From Clostridium sp. CAG:967 (GTDB taxonomy: Bacteria; Cyanobacteriota; Vampirovibrionia; Gastranaerophilales; Gastranaerophilaceae): 30,307 nt of DNA. Made by a program: the position numbers and the translations under genes. How positions within the stretch are numbered: the first letter of the stretch is position 1; every line of letters begins with the position of its first letter. The DNA is taken from positions 1-30,307 of the forward strand of contig HF991471.1 of the NCBI GenBank assembly GCA_000433095.1, read 5' to 3'. This document shows positions 23,530 through 30,307 of this stretch, in pieces. A model generated the notes under the pieces. It was not told where the DNA came from and did not search any database. It saw nothing but the letters and a program-made list of their open reading frames with translations.

Positions 23530-23654
23530 TTAACCTCCATGCTTTTTTTTAATGTACCTTTTACCTCTCCGTTTATGCTTATATAATAGTAGAATGTCCA
23601 AAAAAATGCAATAGGTTATTGAGATGAGGACAAAAAAAATTTTTCTGTTATTTA

Positions 23655-23663
23655 TGATAAAAT
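23655..23663 (+). promoter_or_regulatory. Extended -10 promoter of the helicase-nuclease operon
   Basis: TG-A-TAAAAT (hexamer 23658-23663) 20 bp before ATG 23684, with GAGGAG between. Confidence 0.4.
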
Positions 23664-23683
23664 GTTTTTATTGAGGAGTATAG

Positions 23684-26600
23684 ATGTTAATTTGTGCAGA
23701 TTTATCTACAGACAAAACGGATTTACTGATAAATAAGTATGCCGGACTTTTAAACTCAGGTGTTAAAGCATCTGAAATTCTTGTTCTTGTCCAGAACTCC
23801 ACATTAAAAAATAATTTTATTAACAAAACACTTGAAAAATTAAACATTAATCATCTTGAAAAAATGCAGGTACATTCATTCTTCTCGCTTGTATACAACA
23901 CTATTAATGACAACTGGGCTTTTCTTGAAAACAACAATCCCTACCCAAATCCTACAATCTTACCTAATCTTGCGGGGTTGGAGGTTTCACAGTTTTTATT
24001 GAAAGATATTATTAAAGAAATCAAATTTAAGGGTTATAACTCCAAAAAATCACTTTTGCATCAGATTTTCAGAAGATATTCATTAATTGTGCAAAACAAT
24101 TTAACAGAAGAAGAAGTTGAATGGCGTTCAAGAATTCTTGGAGAAAGCTTTGCTGATGATGCAAAATCTGCCTTAAAAGAGCTGCTGAAAAAAACATTAC
24201 AACTGAGAGATTTTGACTATTTAAGACAAAGCCTTGTATTCAATTATATTTATAAAAATACTGATTATTTTTCAAATATAAAATACCTCATTCTTGATGA
24301 CGGAGATGAAATTACGCCGATATGTTTCGACTTCATAAAATATTTAACTCCCCAGCTCAAAGAAGTATTTGCCGCATATGATGATAAAGGCGCAAGCCGT
24401 GCAGGTTATTTGAGTGCTGACAGGACTGCGGTTTGGGAATTTGAGAAACTTTTTAAACAAAATTCACATCAAATTCAATCGCAAAATAAATTGGTTGTTG
24501 ATGCACAAACTGTTTATAATAATATAACAGAAAACAAAAATGAAAAGTTAAAATACTTTTCACTTCAAGCTCCGTCCAAAAGGGCAGCAATGCTTGATGA
24601 TGCAATCAAAACAATTAAAGAGCTTCTTGGCAAAAACATTTTACCTTCCGATATTTCAATAATTACGCCTGTAATTGATGACATGCTCAAATTTACTCTG
24701 AAAGAGAACCTCACCTGTAATCTTGTTTATCTTTCAGGGAGTGAAAAACTTATACAAAACAGACTTGTAAAATCTGTACTAACGATTTTAAAGCTCAACA
24801 GCGGTTTGCAGCTGACTGAATTTGACCTGCGTGTTGTTTTATCGGAATTTTTGGGGATACCTGTTAAATATTGCAAAGATATTCTGGAAAGTTTTGACAA
24901 AACATATACACTTATTGAACACGAGTTTAAGCTCGAAGAATATAACGAAAAGTATAAAAAATTTAAGAATGTAGTTGAAAACATTGCACAAAGTAAAGCA
25001 AAACTTTCCGAAAAAGTTTGCGATATTTTTAACTCTCTTGCAGACAGTACGTGTATTAAGCCGCAAGAGTTGAATAAGTTTAACTTTTTCATTAAACAGC
25101 TTCAAGACTTTGAAAACATTTTCGGTGAAAGTTTTAACTCTAAACAGGATGAAATTATTACACAGATTGAAAACTCAATAATTTCAGAAAACCCGTATTC
25201 AACTCTGGAGATTGATACAAATGATTTAATAATTTCAACTCCGCAAAAAATTATTGACAATCAGGTTAAAACAAAGTACCAGTTCTGGCTTGACGTTTCA
25301 AGCGATGAATGGATTAAAAGCGATACAGGACCTTTATATAATGCCTGGGTTTTCCAGCGTGGCTGGGCAAAGGATGAATTCACCATTGATGATAACATTG
25401 AGCTTTCAAAAGAAAAAACAGCAAGAATTTTGAGAAAACTTATATTATGTGCAAATGAGCACATATATGCTTTCTCAAGCCTTTTTGACGGAAACGGTAT
25501 TGAAAATTTCGGCGGGATTGAAGAATACATAAAAATAGAAGAAAATTTGAGCATTCAACAGGATAACAAACCTGCATTTAAAATAATACCACGTGATGAC
25601 CAGAAACCCGTACTTGATTACAAATCGGGTAAAATGGCAATTTCGGCAGTTCCAGGCGCAGGAAAAACAACAATACTTCTTGCGTTAATAATTAAACTTC
25701 TTGATAACGGCGTTAATCCGGAAAATATATTTGTAATGACTTATATGGAAAGTGCAGCAAGAAATTTCCGTGACAGAATTAAAACAATACGTTCAAATTC
25801 ATCGCAGCTCCCAAACATCAGTACAATTCACGGGCTTGCACTTAGAATTTTAAAAGAAAACGGGAATTTTGAAAGACTTGGATTATCTTCTGACTTTGAA
25901 ATTTGTGATGATACACAGCGTTCAAGAATTGTAAGAGAAATAGCAAATAAATTAAAACTTAAAAAGACCGAAACTGACGAATTTGACAGAGCTGTTTCTG
26001 TTTTTAAAATAGGATCGGGAGAATTCAAACAAGTTTCGGACAAAAAAGTTGAAAAATTCCGGATGTTTTTTGAAGACTATCAAAAAACACTAAAAGAAGC
26101 AAACCTAATAGATTACGATGACATGCTTATTTCATCGGTAAAGCTTCTGGAAGAAAACCCTGATATTCAGGCATATTATCAGGAAATCTGTCATTACATT
26201 ATAGAAGATGAAGCGCAGGATTCATCATCAATTCAACAGCGATTAATAAATCTTTTGAGCGCTAAACACAAAAACTTAATCAGATGCGGCGACATCAATC
26301 AGGCAATTACAACAACTTTTTCAAACGCTGATGTAGAAGGATTTAGAAAATTTATAAAAGAGAGCAATCCCGTAAGTATGGACTGCTCACAACGCTGTAC
26401 AAAAGATGTCTGGACACTGGCTAATAATCTTGTTCACTGGGCAGATACGCAGGACGGATGCCAAAATGCGTTTTACAAAATATTTATGCATCCCGTTGAG
26501 GGAAGAAACCCTGTTTCTGAAAACGCTATTCATGCAAATATTTTTGAAAAACCGCTTGAAGAAAGAAATTATATACTAAAAGAAATCAAACAGGCGTTGA

Positions 26601-27547
26601 AAAAAGAGCCTAAATGCACAATAGGAATTCTTTTAAGAAGTAACTATCAGGTTGCTCAATGGATGAGCTTTATCAATGACAGCGGGTTGAAAAGTATTAC
26701 CCGAAGCGAAAGCCTTGAACAAAAATCAATTTTCAGAACAATTTTTGCCGTTATGCAAATGATTTTACACCCTTTTGACAACGGTGTTATTGCAGATAAC
26801 TACGAAATCCTTGCAGAACTCGGTTTTTATAAACAAAGATTGGGGCTTGAAATCAGAAAATATGAAAACCCTTTTGTTCAAATAGATTGCGATAACATTG
26901 AAAATATTCACCTTGCACAATTTTACTGGGATTTAACATACTGGCTTTCTTTCCCTCATCTTTCGCCCGAAGAAATTGCAATAAAAATCGGCCAGCACTA
27001 TTACACATCGGAAATCGAAAAATCCAACGTATATCTGATTGCAACCCTTATAAAACGTTTGAGCTTAAATAATAAAAACTTCTCAACTCTAACGGAAAGA
27101 CTTGCAGAACTTGCGAAAAAACCGTCACTAAGCGGATTTAAATTCTTCTCTGAAGAAGACGAAAGTGACAGAGAATTCCTGGCAGGGAAGGTGCAGGTAA
27201 TGACTTTGCACAAGTCTAAAGGAGATGAGTTTGATTATGTATTTATCCCTGAAATGACAGAGAAAAGTTTAACACTTGATTTAGAACAAATAAAACTTAA
27301 ATCTTCTGATTTTATGGAAAACGTAAAACAGCTGAACCCGAATTACAAACAAAAATCCGAATACGAGCTTAAACAAGAACTTATTTCAGAAAACCTGAGG
27401 CTTCTTTACGTTGCAATAACACGTGCAAAAAAACACTTATATTTTTCAGCAAGCAGAAAAACAAAATCTTTTGAAAAAATAGTTGAACAGCAGCCAAGTC
27501 TTATATTTTCCGAACTATTAGACAGCAAGGAGGTTTGTTATGAATAA
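23684..27547 (+). CDS. UvrD/AddA-like helicase with inactive N-terminal helicase-like half
   Basis: 1287 aa. The C-terminal half is an SF1A helicase: Walker A AVPGAGKTT (655-663, Lys661), motif Ia VMTYMESAARNFRDRI, motif II IEDEAQD (Asp842-Glu843), motif III RCGDINQAI, motif V VQVMTLHKSKGDEFDYVF and motif VI LLYVAITRAKKHLYF (Arg1247). The N-terminal ~620 residues also look helicase-derived but degenerate: ADLSTDKTDLLINKYAGLL in the P-loop position lacks GxGKT, and YLILDDGDE replaces the DExx motif, as in AddB or RecC. The following gene, overlapping by 8 bp, is a Fe-S nuclease, so the pair resembles a rearranged AddAB/RecBCD end-processing machine. ATG 23684 with GAGGAG upstream. Confidence 0.88.
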   Translation: MLICADLSTDKTDLLINKYAGLLNSGVKASEILVLVQNSTLKNNFINKTLEKLNINHLEKMQVHSFFSLVYNTINDNWAFLENNNPYPNPTILPNLAGLEVSQFLLKDIIKEIKFKGYNSKKSLLHQIFRRYSLIVQNNLTEEEVEWRSRILGESFADDAKSALKELLKKTLQLRDFDYLRQSLVFNYIYKNTDYFSNIKYLILDDGDEITPICFDFIKYLTPQLKEVFAAYDDKGASRAGYLSADRTAVWEFEKLFKQNSHQIQSQNKLVVDAQTVYNNITENKNEKLKYFSLQAPSKRAAMLDDAIKTIKELLGKNILPSDISIITPVIDDMLKFTLKENLTCNLVYLSGSEKLIQNRLVKSVLTILKLNSGLQLTEFDLRVVLSEFLGIPVKYCKDILESFDKTYTLIEHEFKLEEYNEKYKKFKNVVENIAQSKAKLSEKVCDIFNSLADSTCIKPQELNKFNFFIKQLQDFENIFGESFNSKQDEIITQIENSIISENPYSTLEIDTNDLIISTPQKIIDNQVKTKYQFWLDVSSDEWIKSDTGPLYNAWVFQRGWAKDEFTIDDNIELSKEKTARILRKLILCANEHIYAFSSLFDGNGIENFGGIEEYIKIEENLSIQQDNKPAFKIIPRDDQKPVLDYKSGKMAISAVPGAGKTTILLALIIKLLDNGVNPENIFVMTYMESAARNFRDRIKTIRSNSSQLPNISTIHGLALRILKENGNFERLGLSSDFEICDDTQRSRIVREIANKLKLKKTETDEFDRAVSVFKIGSGEFKQVSDKKVEKFRMFFEDYQKTLKEANLIDYDDMLISSVKLLEENPDIQAYYQEICHYIIEDEAQDSSSIQQRLINLLSAKHKNLIRCGDINQAITTTFSNADVEGFRKFIKESNPVSMDCSQRCTKDVWTLANNLVHWADTQDGCQNAFYKIFMHPVEGRNPVSENAIHANIFEKPLEERNYILKEIKQALKKEPKCTIGILLRSNYQVAQWMSFINDSGLKSITRSESLEQKSIFRTIFAVMQMILHPFDNGVIADNYEILAELGFYKQRLGLEIRKYENPFVQIDCDNIENIHLAQFYWDLTYWLSFPHLSPEEIAIKIGQHYYTSEIEKSNVYLIATLIKRLSLNNKNFSTLTERLAELAKKPSLSGFKFFSEEDESDREFLAGKVQVMTLHKSKGDEFDYVFIPEMTEKSLTLDLEQIKLKSSDFMENVKQLNPNYKQKSEYELKQELISENLRLLYVAITRAKKHLYFSASRKTKSFEKIVEQQPSLIFSELLDSKEVCYE

Positions 27548-28169
27548 TTTTTCTCCCAATATGCTTAAAACGTTTCAAAACTGTCCTGTGAAATATAATT
27601 TTAAATATAATAAAAAAATTGCTATACCGCAAAAAGCATCAACATTTGAAAAAGGTAAAAAAATTCACGCACTTGCAAACTATTACCTGCGAGGTGACAA
27701 TATCGACAAACTTGAAAAAGCTTTAACATCTGATGAAAAACAAATATGGGAAAATTTAAAAAACAACGAATACTTTAAAAAGACCTGTGTAAATTCAGAA
27801 TATAACATTTCATGCAAGGTCGGAGATTTTTGGATTGGCGGACGTCTTGATGCCCTTGTTAAAGACGATGAATTTTATTATATTCTTGATTACAAAACCG
27901 GAACAATTCCGCAAAAACCTGAATATGATTTTCAAACTATGGTTTATTTATTAAGTGCAAGCAAAATGTTCGGTGATAAATTGAAATTTGTTTATATTGA
28001 TTTGAAAAACAACGTTAATAATATTACAAATTTTGATTTAACCAAACAATCAGAGTATGAAAAATTAATTATTGATATATGCAAAAAAATTGAAAGTGCC
28101 CAACTTCCAGAAGAAATTGAGCACTCTAAATCTTGCGACTTCTGCGAATACAAAAAGATTTGTATTTAG
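27540..28169 (+). CDS. PD-(D/E)XK nuclease with Fe-S cysteines (Cas4/AddB-type)
   Basis: 209 aa. Nuclease core: GGRLDALV (Asp104) followed by ILDYKTG (Asp117, Lys119), then the helix YDFQTMVYLLSASKMFG (QxxxY-like). Cys15 (FQNCPVKY) and C199-x2-C202-x5-C208 near the C-terminus are arranged as the four 4Fe-4S ligands of Cas4, AddB and related RecB-family nucleases. The start overlaps the helicase end by 8 bp (GGAGG at 27530-27534), so the two proteins are translationally coupled and probably form one complex. No cas genes or CRISPR repeats are nearby, so adaptation is unlikely. Confidence 0.88.
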   Translation: MNNFSPNMLKTFQNCPVKYNFKYNKKIAIPQKASTFEKGKKIHALANYYLRGDNIDKLEKALTSDEKQIWENLKNNEYFKKTCVNSEYNISCKVGDFWIGGRLDALVKDDEFYYILDYKTGTIPQKPEYDFQTMVYLLSASKMFGDKLKFVYIDLKNNVNNITNFDLTKQSEYEKLIIDICKKIESAQLPEEIEHSKSCDFCEYKKICI

Positions 28170-28804
28170 TAATTCATTTCCCAGTTGTCATTCAAAATTT
28201 GACCAAAAGGTTTGTAAATAGTTGTTCCTGCTTCACGCTGTTCTTTTGTCAAAGGAGCACTTACAACACCATCACTATATGTGTCAATAATACCGTTGTT
28301 ATAAATAATAATCATAAATAAATCTCTGCCAAGAATGTTAGGTCCCTTTTGCCCGTTAATATCAACAATAATATTTAAAATTTTATCATTAATTTTACTA
28401 TACAAAGGACGAAGTGAAATTCCGTTAGCTAATACATAAGTTTTATGATTAAACTGGAAATATGCATCAGTAATTGTACTTCCGCCCATTGTTTTGTAAG
28501 TAGCGGCAAAACAAGGAGTTGTAAATGTGTCACACTCTGAAACAACTTTAAAATAATCTTTCAAAAAATTCTGTGCAGCAGTTTCGCTTGATAAACCTGC
28601 TTCTGTTAAATTGATGGCATTTTTATCATTTTGGTAGCGGACTAATGCCTGAGAGAGTTCATTGTATGCTTTATGTAACTGTGTAACATACGATTGTCTC
28701 TGGTAATTCTGCATCAAGGAAGGTACGGTCATAGCTGAAACTACACCGATAATACCTAAAGTAACCAAAACCTCAGCAAGTGTAAATGCATATTTTCTCT
28801 TCAT
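28166..28804 (-). CDS. Type IV prepilin/pseudopilin-like protein (pilin 5)
   Basis: 212 aa from ATG 28804 (GGAG, spacing 5): MKRKYA|FTLAEVLVTLGIIGVV, a very short leader with Ala -1, Phe +1 and Glu +5. The body has DINGQKGPNILGRDLFMI. An in-frame extension up to ATG 28951 exists but contains the promoter and a G10 tract, so it is not taken as part of the protein. The gene ends opposite the nuclease stop (4-bp overlap). Shorter than the other pilins, ending DNWEMNY rather than YWxxLP. Confidence 0.85.
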   Translation of the reverse strand: MKRKYAFTLAEVLVTLGIIGVVSAMTVPSLMQNYQRQSYVTQLHKAYNELSQALVRYQNDKNAINLTEAGLSSETAAQNFLKDYFKVVSECDTFTTPCFAATYKTMGGSTITDAYFQFNHKTYVLANGISLRPLYSKINDKILNIIVDINGQKGPNILGRDLFMIIIYNNGIIDTYSDGVVSAPLTKEQREAGTTIYKPFGQILNDNWEMNY

Positions 28805-28822
28805 AATAACTCCGTTATAATT

Positions 28823-28868
28823 GTGATGTAATATATCACCATTATAACAGGTTTTTAACTTTTTACAA
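28823..28868 (-). promoter_or_regulatory. Promoter of pilin 5 with start-site palindrome
   Basis: Minus strand TTGTAA (28868-28863), 16-bp spacer, perfect TATAAT (28846-28841). Just downstream, GTGAT-N7-ATCAC (28839-28823) could be an operator or 5' hairpin. Confidence 0.65.
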
Positions 28869-28951
28869 CCCTCCCAAAACGCTTTACAGGAGCTTAAAAA
28901 TCTGCCCCCCCCCCGCAAAATGCGAAAATAATAAATCTTTTCATATTTCAT
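28844..28951 (-). pseudogene. Orphan pilin leader with G10 tract
   Basis: Minus-strand GAAAGGGGCAATGAAATATGAAAAGATTT closely matches the pilin 2 leader. From ATG 28944 it reads MKRFIIFAFCGGG and stops at 28894 with ten G (28914-28905); with 11 G it continues ...GGGGRFLSSCKAFWEG, matching pilin 2 GGGGNRLSSLSKAF up to the F of FTLAE, then diverges. From ATG 28951 the present frame is open into pilin 5. It looks like a leader cassette detached from its pilin body. Confidence 0.55.
28905..28914 (-). repeat. G10 homopolymer in orphan leader
   Basis: Ten C on the plus strand, flanked in the minus transcript by GC and CAGATTTTTAAGCTCC, sharing CA...TTTAAGCTCC with the tract in pilin 2. Confidence 0.9.
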
Positions 28952-29024
28952 TGCCCCTTTCTTATATATAGCTTCCTGCCAACATTTTTATTATAACAAA
29001 TTTTCATATCATATTCAAGTAATA

Positions 29025-29054
29025 AAAAACCTCTCTTTAATAAGAGAGGTTTTT
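29025..29054 (-). terminator. Terminator after rplJ-rplL
   Basis: AAAAACCTCTCTT (29025-29037) pairs with AAGAGAGGTTTTT (29042-29054), loop of 4. Confidence 0.9.
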
Positions 29055-29080
29055 CAATATCAATTATTTTATTCAATTGA

Positions 29081-29455
29081 CTATTTGATTTCAACAGTTG
29101 CACCTGCAGCTTCAAGTTGTTTTTTGATAGCTTCAGCATCTTCTTTTTTAATGCCTTCTTTAACAGGTTTAGGAGCACCGTCTACTAAATCTTTAGCTTC
29201 TTTCAAGCCAAGACCTGTAATAGTTCTAACTTCTTTCAATACAGCGATTTTGTTAGCACCAGCAGAAGCCAAGATTACGCTTACTTCAGATGCTTCATCA
29301 GCTGCTGCTTCACCAGCTGCTGCAGGAGCTGCTGCTACAGCTACAGGAGCTGCTGCAGATACGCCGAATTTTTCTTCCATAGCTTTTACTAATTCAGCTG
29401 CTTCTAATAAAGTTAATTTTTCAATTGATTCTAAAATAGTTTCTACATTACTCAT
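29081..29455 (-). CDS. rplL: 50S ribosomal protein L7/L12
   Basis: 124 aa. N-terminal dimerisation domain (VETILESIEKLTLLEAAELVKAMEEKFGV), an Ala/Pro/Val-rich hinge (about 34-56) and the C-terminal factor-binding domain with KIAVLKEVRTITGLGLKEAKDLVDGAP. Forms the flexible stalk with L10 that recruits translation GTPases. 39 bp after rplJ, ended by a strong terminator; rpoB does not follow. Confidence 0.97.
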   Translation of the reverse strand: MSNVETILESIEKLTLLEAAELVKAMEEKFGVSAAAPVAVAAAPAAAGEAAADEASEVSVILASAGANKIAVLKEVRTITGLGLKEAKDLVDGAPKPVKEGIKKEDAEAIKKQLEAAGATVEIK

Positions 29456-29494
29456 AATTATTTCTCCTTTTAATTTTGTACTTTTAAAGACTTA

Positions 29495-30013
29495 TTAAGC
29501 CTTAGCATCTCTAACAGCAGCCATAGTTCTTGTAAGTTGTGACATAACTGCATTGATAGATCCAACGATACCTGAAGCAGGTGAGTTGACAGAACCGAGA
29601 ATTTTTGCAATAAGTTCTTCTTTTGAAGGCATTTTTGCAAGTTCTTCAGCTTCTTTAGCTGATAAGAATTTACCATCTAAAGCACCGCCAAGTATAGCAC
29701 CTTTTTTAGTATCTTTAATAAATTTTGCAACTGCTTTTGCAGGACTTACCTGATCTTCAAAACCGAACGCAATAGCGATAGGACCGGTTAAAGCATCAGC
29801 AAGAACTTCAAAATCAGTACCCTTTACAGCGATTTTAGCCAATGTATTTTTAGTTACCATGTAATCACCGCCGTCTTTTTGCAAAGCACGTCTTAAGTTA
29901 GTGATTTCTTCTACGGAATAACCTTTGTATTCAGTTAAAATTGCTACCTGGGCTTTTTCTACTTTTGCTTTTATAGCATCTATTTTTTCAGATTTAAAAG
30001 CTTTTGTTGCCAT
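29495..30013 (-). CDS. rplJ: 50S ribosomal protein L10
   Basis: 172 aa. Stalk base protein: KIDAIKAKVEKAQVAILTEYKGYSVEEITNLRRALQKDGGDYMVTKNTLAKIA is the family N-terminus, with GPIAIAFGFEDQVSPAKAVAKF and the C-terminal L12-binding helix. ATG 30013 with GGAG upstream, preceded by a long GC-rich leader that is probably an L10 autoregulatory structure. Confidence 0.97.
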   Translation of the reverse strand: MATKAFKSEKIDAIKAKVEKAQVAILTEYKGYSVEEITNLRRALQKDGGDYMVTKNTLAKIAVKGTDFEVLADALTGPIAIAFGFEDQVSPAKAVAKFIKDTKKGAILGGALDGKFLSAKEAEELAKMPSKEELIAKILGSVNSPASGIVGSINAVMSQLTRTMAAVRDAKA

Positions 30014-30019
30014 GTTTAG

Positions 30020-30150
30020 CTCCTTTGTTTTGTATGTTTGGAATTATCCACCTGGTTGCTCGCATTTAACGGGTCTTCGTCCTGCTCCGCCGGTTCACCG
30101 CCGCCGGTTCGGACTACGCCCTAAGCTTGCAATCCGCTCGACCTCTGTAT
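30020..30150 (-). promoter_or_regulatory. Candidate L10 leader RNA of rplJ-rplL
   Basis: The 294 bp beyond rplJ contain no convincing minus-strand gene but an unusually GC-rich, structured part. In the transcript, GGGCGTAGTCC can pair with GGACGAAGACCC around two GAACCGGCGG copies, and GAAGACCCGTTAA...ACCAGGTGGATAAT near the start codon resembles the conserved core and end of known L10 leaders (GAAGACCGT...CCGAGGTG). Position and structure fit autoregulation by L10-L12. Confidence 0.45.
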
Positions 30151-30266
30151 AAAATACAAAAGATTTCGCATCCTTCATATTTGGACCGCAAAATCTACAG
30201 GTTAACAAATCTATTTAAATATTTCGACTGTTTCACCTCGGTTAGCTGGTATATTAAGGGGAGATT

Positions 30267-30307
30267 ATGTTAGTTTTTCAAACACCGGGGCTTTTAGGTT
30301 GCCCCCC
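30267..30307 (+). CDS. Partial ORF running into a poly-C tract at the window end
   Basis: AGGGGAG then ATG 30267 codes MLVFQTPGLLGCP and the window ends inside a C run (six C seen, preceded by AGGTTG as in pilin 1, GGGTTG). The layout is the same as for pilin 1, so this is probably the start of another tract-controlled gene; the SD to ATG spacing (3) is short. Confidence 0.4.
   Translation, partial: MLVFQTPGLLGCP
30302..30307 (+). repeat. Truncated poly-C tract
   Basis: GGTTG followed by six C up to the last base; same 5' flank as the tracts at 3924 and 10608. True length unknown. Confidence 0.6.

Noticed and set aside
27540..28169. Cas4 of a CRISPR system
   Set aside because: The Fe-S nuclease resembles Cas4, but no cas1/cas2 or repeat array is present and it is coupled to a helicase gene, as in recombination systems.
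3924..28914. Poly-C/G runs as pure sequencing artefacts
   Set aside because: Artefact G runs sit at read ends without shared flanks; these are internal, have related flanks and lie between SD/ATG and pilin frames. The exact length of 10 is nevertheless uncertain.
28805..28951. 49-residue N-terminal extension of pilin 5
   Set aside because: It would place a perfect promoter and SD inside the coding region and make a leader far too long and Cys-rich for a prepilin; the internal ATG 28804 fits better.
29085..29498. Plus-strand ORF opposite rplL
   Set aside because: Shadow of the Ala-rich rplL sequence; no SD, low-complexity product.
29925..30152. Plus-strand ORF over the rplJ start and leader
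   Set aside because: Covers the antisense of rplJ codons and the GC-rich structured leader; no SD or recognisable product.
1..30307. Insertion sequences, prophage genes, CRISPR arrays
   Set aside because: No transposase, integrase or phage protein and no regular spaced repeats were seen.

Overview
This 30.3 kb window is AT-rich bacterial chromosome, ordinary code 11 (TAA, TAG and TGA all end genes). It encodes housekeeping enzymes, the rpmG-trnW-secE-nusG-rplK-rplA ribosomal cluster, rplJ-rplL, and five separate prepilin-like genes sharing the N-terminal signature FTLAE(V/I)L(I/V)TLGIIGVV. That recurring signature, the low GC and the cell-envelope genes suggest a gut Vampirovibrionia/Melainabacteria-type organism (Gastranaerophilales), the non-photosynthetic sister group of Cyanobacteria. 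This assignment is an inference; no 16S rRNA gene is present.

Layout. 1-3.8 kb, minus strand: a secreted HExxH protein, a large TPR protein, an FtsB/DivIC-like septum protein and a secreted barrel-like protein. 3.8-4.7 kb: pilin 1 with a C10 tract, then gltX. 6.3-8.0 kb: a small ORF, rsmH and an FtsL-like protein (division cluster remnant). 8.2-9.8 kb: a GAF/HD-GYP protein that has lost its HD residues, and a Cys-rich small protein whose Shine-Dalgarno site lies inside a 12-bp hairpin. 9.8-11.6 kb: pilins 2 and 3, separated by a GC-rich two-hairpin element between 15-bp direct repeats. 11.7-16.5 kb, plus strand: gyrB, then adk-map-unknown. 16.5-18.1 kb: a small membrane protein, and an XRE regulator divergent from pilin 4 with direct-repeat operator candidates. 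18.1-21.4 kb, minus strand: tmk and the ribosomal cluster. 21.5-23.5 kb: a coiled-coil protein, coaD and two tandem winged-helix paralogues. 23.7-28.2 kb, plus strand: a 1287-aa double-helicase protein overlapping a Cas4/AddB-type PD-(D/E)XK nuclease. 28.2-28.8 kb: pilin 5. 29-30.3 kb: rplL, rplJ and a GC-rich leader.

The most unusual signal is a set of poly-C/G tracts of exactly 10 bases (3924-3933, 10608-10617, 28905-28914), plus a truncated one at the window's last bases. They sit between a well-formed SD/ATG and a prepilin signal peptide or its remnant. In each of the three complete cases the MKRF-type or SD-matched ATG is one base out of frame with the pilin, so 11 (or 8) residues would switch it on. 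The tracts share flanking sequence (G10-CAACC..TTAA..GC) that occurs in both orientations relative to the pilins. This looks like phase variation, and possibly recombination, of a pilin family. Other regulatory candidates are an attenuator-like hairpin before rpmG, matching L1-type RNA folds before rplK and rplA, and an L10-type leader before rplJ, which is separated from rplKA by about 9 kb.
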